This document shows positions 61,501-64,000 of a stretch of 64,000 nucleotides of DNA, one piece after another. Origin of the DNA: Rhyzopertha dominica (Eukaryota; Arthropoda; Insecta; Coleoptera; Bostrichidae); the NCBI GenBank assembly GCA_025024175.1, contig QCXZ01000137.1, forward strand, positions 67,084,680-67,148,679, read 5' to 3'. A program made the translations under genes and the position numbers. The notes beneath the pieces were generated by a model. The model worked only from the letters and a program-made list of their open reading frames with translations. It was not told the DNA's origin and ran no database searches. Each line of letters begins with the position of its first letter. Position 1 is the stretch's first letter.

Positions 61501-61848
61501 TCGATTTTATGACATTAACCCAGCTCATTGACTCTTGATGATACTTTTTTTACCTTAAATTTTCTTAATTGTCAGTCAAAAAAATTGTATGTTCCAGATC
61601 TGTTTCCCCAGTTGGACCACCAAAAACGAGTGATCGCAAAGAGCATGAAGAAACAAAGATATCCGGGTAGAAGATACAGAAGTCGTTCTCGTTCTCCCAG
61701 TTCCACACGGGAGCCGTATCCTACTAAAAGGTCACCAAAACTGTACTCACGGACTAGATTCAATGATGATTGTAGCGATTCTTCTGAGAAATCTCTCAAA
61801 CGCAATTCACCAGAACCGTGTTCCTCTAAGTCAGATAATTCGTTTTAA
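40141..61848 (+). CDS. drosha: Drosha, nuclear RNase III of the Microprocessor
   Basis: Drosha with DGCR8/Pasha cuts primary microRNA hairpins in the nucleus. Fourteen exons join in frame: 40141-40589, 45129-45604, 47780-47897, 47950-48326, 48380-48639, 51498-51655, 51709-51916, 51969-52215, 53955-54307, 55503-55856, 58517-58678, 58758-58918, 59039-59184, 61598-61848; 1239 codons, GT-AG throughout. Order: proline-rich start (1-90), RS-rich part (about 130-180), linker ending RNRARLCKH (to about 307), central domain (348-680, [14 protein letters not shown]-like/platform in other Droshas), RNase IIIa (about 690-882; [13 protein letters not shown] with Glu793 and Asp797, Glu869), RNase IIIb (about 935-1054; [11 protein letters not shown] with Glu972 and Asp976, Asp1041, Glu1044), dsRNA-binding domain (about 1085-1156), RS-like tail. 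All expected IIIb acidic residues are present; IIIa has Asn866 before Glu869, as in human Drosha. Human Drosha is 1374 residues; the shorter length is mainly N-terminal. Confidence 0.97.
40620..41063. mobile_element. Tc1/mariner-type MITE in Drosha intron 1
   Basis: 444 bp bounded by TACAGGG and CCCTGTA, flanked on both sides by TA, the usual target of Tc1/mariner elements. No transposase. A related fragment is at 31130-31360. It starts about 30 bp past the exon 1 donor. Confidence 0.75.
42290..44670 (-). mobile_element. Penelope-like element, deleted, with inverted terminal copies
   Basis: The minus strand encodes an N-terminal part (44203-43706; [29 protein letters not shown]). At the other end is a GIY-YIG-like endonuclease tail (42845-42606; [30 protein letters not shown]). 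The reverse transcriptase between them is almost wholly lost. Related terminal repeats lie at about 42290-42556 and 44200-44386 (direct) and 44403-44669 (inverted). They share TAAGGCACTGACGATGGCC-like and GAAAGCGCTCTGCC-like sequence, typical of Penelope pseudo-LTRs. All within Drosha intron 1. Confidence 0.72.
44200..44669. repeat. long inverted repeat in Drosha intron 1
   Basis: 44200-44386 pairs with about 44490-44669 in opposite orientation (ATAAGGCACTGA against TCAGTGCCTTAT; CTATCAAAATTAATTTC against GAAATTAATTTTGATAG). About 180-bp arms and a spacer of about 100 bp, built from Penelope-like terminal repeats. Confidence 0.8.
45129..45604 (+). CDS. drosha: Drosha exon 2: RS segment and linker
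   Basis: Codons 150-308. It continues the RS-like segment ([16 protein letters not shown]), then a charged helical region and [13 protein letters not shown], ending [14 protein letters not shown], all characteristic of Drosha. Acceptor ATTATAG, donor GTGAGT. Confidence 0.94.
45605..47779 (+). other. Drosha intron 2
   Basis: 2175 bp, AT-rich, no coding content. Contains a foldback at about 47350-47580. Confidence 0.7.
47350..47580. repeat. foldback, Penelope-type terminal fragment (intron 2)
   Basis: The left arm (ACATAGTCACCAGTAGTACC... near 47355-47420) pairs with the right arm (GGTACTGACGATGACTATGT near 47500-47580). GACGATG...TAGTTGAAAG resembles Penelope pseudo-LTR ends. A related sequence is at about 60890-61030 in intron 13. 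Confidence 0.55.
47780..47897 (+). CDS. drosha: Drosha exon 3: acidic segment
   Basis: Codons 309-347. Ser/Glu-rich ([19 protein letters not shown]), then [14 protein letters not shown], the conserved entry to the central domain. Confidence 0.93.
47950..48326 (+). CDS. drosha: Drosha exon 4: central domain, first half
   Basis: Codons 348-473. Contains [43 protein letters not shown] and [16 protein letters not shown]. These are near-invariant in animal Drosha. The CxC pair fits the family's zinc site. Followed by a 53-bp intron. Confidence 0.95.
48380..48639 (+). CDS. drosha: Drosha exon 5: central domain, second half
   Basis: Codons 474-560. [33 protein letters not shown] and [10 protein letters not shown] match the family. 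Confidence 0.95.
48958..50493. mobile_element. hAT-like element remnant in Drosha intron 5
   Basis: Both ends are rich in AGTATTTAAATAC-type motifs. The left begins AGCTGCACAAAATACTTTT and the right ends AAATACTTTCAGCTGTGCACAG, a style of terminal sequence seen in insect hAT elements. The interior has scattered short minus-strand frames but no clear transposase motif. Limits and class are uncertain. Confidence 0.45.
51498..51655 (+). CDS. drosha: Drosha exon 6
   Basis: Codons 561-612: [20 protein letters not shown] and [18 protein letters not shown], conserved in the central domain. Separated from exon 7 by 53 bp. Confidence 0.95.
51709..51916 (+). CDS. drosha: Drosha exon 7: connector helix
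   Basis: Codons 613-682: a long charged helix ([20 protein letters not shown]...), then [17 protein letters not shown]. An N at 51796 falls in the third position of a CTN codon, so Leu is read whatever the base. Confidence 0.95.
51969..52215 (+). CDS. drosha: Drosha exon 8: start of RNase IIIa
   Basis: Codons 683-764: [20 protein letters not shown] and [20 protein letters not shown]. This is the first helix of RNase IIIa and its Drosha-specific insertion. Donor GCGAG|GTCTGA is weaker than the others. Confidence 0.94.
52544..52815. repeat. foldback in Drosha intron 8
   Basis: CAGTCTCAATAAATTACAAA (from 52567) and TTTTCGCCAAGCT pair with AGCTTGGCGAAGAG and TTTGTAATTTATTGAGACTG (to 52803). About 43-bp arms and a loop of about 150 bp. 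The GCCAAGCTTTCGG...TTCGTCAGGGC phrase resembles Penelope-like terminal repeats. Confidence 0.7.
53551..53638. repeat. octamer minisatellite patch 1 (Drosha intron 8)
   Basis: Degenerate 8-bp units around consensus AGTGAACT: AATGAACA, TATGAACT, AGTGAACT, GATAAACC, AGTCTATT, GGTAATTT, AGTGAACT. Same consensus as the two patches in intron 10. Confidence 0.75.
53955..54307 (+). CDS. drosha: Drosha exon 9: RNase IIIa catalytic part
   Basis: Codons 765-882: [22 protein letters not shown] (Glu793, Asp797), [35 protein letters not shown]. In the cluster this domain is thought to cut the 3' strand of the hairpin. Confidence 0.96.
54325..55328. mobile_element. long-TIR DNA element filling Drosha intron 9
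   Basis: The first about 120 bp (CCAGGTGTCCCGTAAAAAATG...) match the inverse of the last about 120 bp (...CATTTTTTACAGTACACCCTG). Paired blocks include CTTTTTTCAGTTCTTTT near 54430 and its inverse near 55205. It occupies most of the 1195-bp intron, starting 17 bp after the donor. The interior has no recognisable transposase. Confidence 0.68.
55503..55856 (+). CDS. drosha: Drosha exon 10: start of RNase IIIb
   Basis: Codons 883-1000: [36 protein letters not shown] and [20 protein letters not shown] (Glu972, Asp976), ending EHHEGHLS. Phase 0 at both ends. Confidence 0.96.
56500..56641. repeat. octamer minisatellite patch 2 (Drosha intron 10)
   Basis: Units include AATGAACT, AGTAAATT, AATGAACT, ACTGATCT, AGTGAACC, ATTGAACT, AGTAAACT, GGTGAATT; same degenerate 8-bp period. 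Confidence 0.78.
58201..58428. repeat. octamer minisatellite patch 3 (Drosha intron 10)
   Basis: The clearest patch. Consecutive octamers from about 58277 read AGTGAACT, AGTCTACT, TATTAACT, AATATACT, AGTGAACT, AATGATTT, TGTGATCT, AGTGAGCT, GGTGAACT, AGTGATTT, AGTGAACT, GGTGTACT, AGTGACCT, AGTGAACT. It ends about 90 bp before exon 11. Confidence 0.88.
58517..58678 (+). CDS. drosha: Drosha exon 11: RNase IIIb end
   Basis: Codons 1001-1054: [15 protein letters not shown] and [15 protein letters not shown] with the last catalytic Asp1041 and Glu1044. Confidence 0.96.
58758..58918 (+). CDS. drosha: Drosha exon 12: link to dsRNA-binding domain
   Basis: Codons 1055-1107: [40 protein letters not shown]. 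The following intron has two earlier AG candidates, but both would bring a stop into frame, so the acceptor at 59038 is the only workable one. Confidence 0.95.
59039..59184 (+). CDS. drosha: Drosha exon 13: dsRNA-binding domain
   Basis: Codons 1108-1156: [20 protein letters not shown] and [15 protein letters not shown], the strand-strand-helix end of a dsRNA-binding fold. Confidence 0.96.
59568..59915 (+). pseudogene. transposase helix-turn-helix fragment (intron 13)
   Basis: Plus-strand codons from ATG 59568 read [18 protein letters not shown], then after a stop [13 protein letters not shown] and [13 protein letters not shown]. This resembles the N-terminal DNA-binding part of Tc1/mariner-type proteins (NPxxSxRxxA...IS..SVxxI). 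Several stops. No catalytic part on this strand. Confidence 0.5.
59990..60450 (-). pseudogene. mariner transposase C-terminal fragment (intron 13)
   Basis: On the minus strand the end reads [18 protein letters not shown], and before it there are codons for a PPYSPxxPPSDY-like motif and a SLQKSL...[13 protein letters not shown] run, with stops. This matches the mariner C-terminus (LPERWQ). Inactive. Confidence 0.6.
60660..61060. repeat. Penelope-type terminal fragments (intron 13)
   Basis: ACTTTCAACTAATACGTAGCC followed by ATTGTCAGTAAC (split of about 60885-60930) is the inverse of GTACTGACGATG...TAGTTGAAAG at 47550-47575 in intron 2. Further right, GAGATGCAAACTTGACTCCAAACC matches the intron 2 foldback loop in part (read as GCAAACTTGACTCC). 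Weakly similar ATGCCTTCATCAGC lies at 60740. Confidence 0.45.
61598..61848 (+). CDS. drosha: Drosha exon 14: conserved end plus RS-like tail
   Basis: Codons 1157-1239. [19 protein letters not shown] matches the family's C-terminus (FPQMAHQKR). It then continues into a basic Ser/Arg stretch ([17 protein letters not shown]) and a Ser-rich end ([22 protein letters not shown]) before TAA. The tail is longer and more RS-like than in vertebrate Drosha. Confidence 0.92.
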
Positions 61849-61987
61849 TATTAGTATTATGTGATTAAATGGTGTTAAGTATATTAATTTGTTAGTAGAA
61901 AAGATTTCAATCATGTTTATTTGTAATTTATCAGGATAACATTAGGAACCTCTAGGCGTAGTAAAATCTATATGTAAATCATTGCAG
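61849..61987 (+). other. Drosha 3' flank
   Basis: 139 bp between the Drosha stop and the next candidate exon. An ATTAAA occurs at 61864 but is very close to the stop. No AATAAA seen, so the transcript end is undetermined. Confidence 0.4.
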
Positions 61988-62087
61988 TTGCTCACCAAGT
62001 TTAAACAAAACAATTTTCTCAACGTGGCCGATTTGACAATGTCCATGCCGGTGCTGCCGCCAAAGTTCTTGGACTGCCACATGGACG
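61988..62087 (+). CDS. orphan internal exon of an unidentified gene
   Basis: A 100-bp open stretch flanked by a good acceptor (CATTGCAG) and consensus donor (GACG|GTAAGT). It reads LLTKFKQNNFLNVADLTMSM then PVLPPKFLDCHMD, with GC-rich third positions like the Drosha exons and unlike the surroundings. I do not recognise the protein. It cannot be a Drosha exon in phase 1 after exon 13, because that frame stops at once. Neighbouring exons were not found. It may belong to a downstream plus-strand gene or be a retained relic. Confidence 0.45.
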
Positions 62088-64000
62088 GTAAGTGAATGGG
62101 ATGTGAAAGAAGAGTCTTTATGAACCAGGCGCTCGCCATCGTTGACATACTTGGTGGAACTACGCCCTTATTTTTTGATTCAACCAGTAGACCTACAATG
62201 TGCTCGTATTATATAAGTATATGCTGTATATTAGATTATATTTTCATGTTTTACTGATTCTTTTTTTTGTGTCAATTGATTATATTTGGCTAGATGGATA
62301 AATTATAATTTTATAGCTATTGGCATGCATTTGTTTCATTGTGGAAGTTTATTTTATCTACTATAGAATATATTTCTGAATATAATTAATTCCAGGAAAT
62401 TTGTTTTTAAGGAAATCATGCTGAGAAAATTTCCAAGAGAATAATCCAAAATATACATTCTCAGGAATATAAAAAATTCCAACGGAAATTTCCCAGGGAA
62501 ACAATAAACTGTGTCCCAAATTGATTTTATTTATTTAATTTTAACTATTCGGATGGTAAAGATTAAAAGATCGCTAAATGGGATAAATTTGAGAGAATTT
62601 TATAAGAAAATCATACTTGCTTTCCAATTTGGAACATTTTAAACGTTGCCCCATAGCTTCAAACTAAGCCGAAAGTAGTTTTGAATCTTATTACTGCACT
62701 TTTTTATGTAAAATGCGATGGAGTATCAAGCAAAATTCCATTGTCATTTGTTTTGGACTTGTGTGTTAGTACCAACTTTAAAAATTCTTAGAGGTGCCAT
62801 CCTGAGTTTTTTTTATTTAAAAAAGCAAGGACTTTATAAGTGAGGGACATGGTGTTCCATTTTCGTTGTAATTGCAGGGTATATTGTTAACTATTAATAC
62901 TAGAGAGTTGTGGTTTGCATGTTACTTTTGTTGCGACTAGAACTTTACCATCGGCATTTTATATTGTCTTTTGTTTTAAAGTTATGGCCAACTTTTGTAT
63001 AACCCTGTATTTCTTCGGTCCTTAATGAAATATACATAGATACAAAAACTGTAAATACATTTTAATGAATATTTTTGTATTAAATCCAGCAGCATACTCA
63101 GAATTTTTTAGGGGATTACATTTTTGAAATATAACAAATCTGTATTTCTTTAAATGGAAAACACAGTTTACTATAGTAGAAAAGACCTATTTTTTCTGAT
63201 TAAGAAAATATCTAATTAGATTTTATATTTACGTCCAGCAAGCTACAGAACAAGAGGACACAATTTTGCTCTATTAAAGAAAATACATGCCTATTTACAT
63301 GCTTGTCAGAAATCACGCCATGCCACCATATAGCAAAACAATGTTTTTATGTCTTGAGACTAGTGATGTCTATTCTATAGTAGAGCGAATATTCGTTCAA
63401 AATTGTCCCAAATAATATTCGATACAAATTAACTAATATTCATATTCATTCTATTCAGAAACGAATATTCGGATACAAATAAACAAATGTTGGAATTGGT
63501 TATTTGGTTATAAATGTTATTTGTTTTCGAACCTAATAGATGTTTTTTTAATAATATCCGTCTTTGAACAATTTTGATGGCGAATAAAGGAATAGGTATA
63601 TGTAGTTTGGAATGTGCACAGGTATTTTGCATAGCAGCTGCTTTCATCCGAATATTCGTTTTTGAACAAATCAAAAATGAATATTTGTGTTTTACTCTAT
63701 TATGGAATTTACTTTTGGATCAGCAAAATTGTTTTGTTGTATTTACTGATATTTATGTCAATGTCGAGGTAGTTTTGTATTTTTTGCACTGTGATACATG
63801 TATTGCTAATATGTAATATATTTACATGTTTTTCATTGCTGACATTGCTGACGTGTCCTAGAAAATGTATTACAATTTTCTTTGGACGAATAATAATCTA
63901 ATCTAATCAAAATCCAAAATACGATTACGAAAAACTGGAAACCAATCATGTCGGATGTCTATATTATGAGAAAAATCTCTGATTTTTGTTCCTGACTAAT
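62088..64000. other. no recognisable gene
   Basis: AT-rich. A cluster of GAATATTCG palindromes lies at 63380-63660, probably an unclassified interspersed repeat. ACCCTGTA near 62999 may be the end of a small DNA element. Confidence 0.4.
63380..63660. repeat. GAATATTCG palindrome cluster
   Basis: CGAATATTCG or close variants occur at about 63387, 63410, 63445, 63462 and 63649, in the contexts GCGAATATTCGTT, ACGAATATTCGGAT and CCGAATATTCGTT. Spacing is irregular. Confidence 0.55.

Noticed and set aside
61988..62087. Alternative last Drosha exon
   Set aside because: Joined to exon 13 (phase 1), the frame reaches a stop after five codons, whereas exon 14 gives the conserved LFPQ...HQKR end.
1..64000. 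CRISPR array, operon or prokaryotic system
   Set aside because: The window is clearly eukaryotic; tandem repeats seen here are LTR-internal or intronic minisatellites without spacer-repeat structure.

Overview
This is a repeat-rich, AT-rich animal nuclear window, most likely from an insect and possibly a beetle. The evidence is short GT-AG introns, two conserved genes that can be read exon by exon, and decayed jockey-like, BEL/Pao, Ty3/gypsy, mariner and Penelope-like elements with many inverted-repeat elements. Species cannot be fixed from sequence alone. Isolated single N bases look like consensus ambiguities.

Layout. 1-2.4 kb has no gene except a frameshifted DDE transposase tail. 2.9-9.2 kb is one LTR element with two identical 886-bp LTRs and a 4-bp target duplication; it has no gag-pol and contains an older jockey-like retrotransposon on the minus strand. 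11.4-13.0 kb is a long inverted-repeat element. 13.8-15.6 kb is a gag-only gypsy element with a second, truncated gag unit joined through a shared LTR. 15.6-16.7 kb holds foldback DNA and THAP-domain fragments. 20.5-20.7 kb is a long palindrome. 23.6-25.7 and 28.9-29.9 kb are jockey-like remnants. Between them lie a possible 2-kb TIR element and a GC-rich island with a candidate first exon. 31.5-37 kb is a stack of dead BEL/Pao, mariner and gypsy copies.

The conserved genes are in the right half. TRAPPC1 (minus, 39110-39655, 3 exons, 144 codons) encodes a core subunit of the TRAPP vesicle-tethering complex. Drosha (plus, 40141-61848, 14 exons, 1239 codons) encodes the nuclear RNase III that cuts primary microRNAs. 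The frame stays open through every junction. Drosha shows the proline-rich/RS N-terminus, central domain, two RNase III domains and a dsRNA-binding domain, plus an RS-like C-terminal tail. The two genes are head to head with 485 bp between start codons. An orphan coding exon (61988-62087, plus) suggests another gene downstream.

Drosha introns are either very short (52-120 bp, six of them) or 1.2-4.5 kb. The long ones are filled with transposons: a Penelope-like element with inverted terminal copies, MITEs, a hAT-like element, mariner remnants, Penelope-type terminal fragments, and three patches of a degenerate 8-bp minisatellite. No wholly new multi-gene system is visible. The most unusual items are the octamer patches and long hairpins in the introns of a hairpin-cutting enzyme, the gag-only gypsy element, and the young LTR element without coding capacity.
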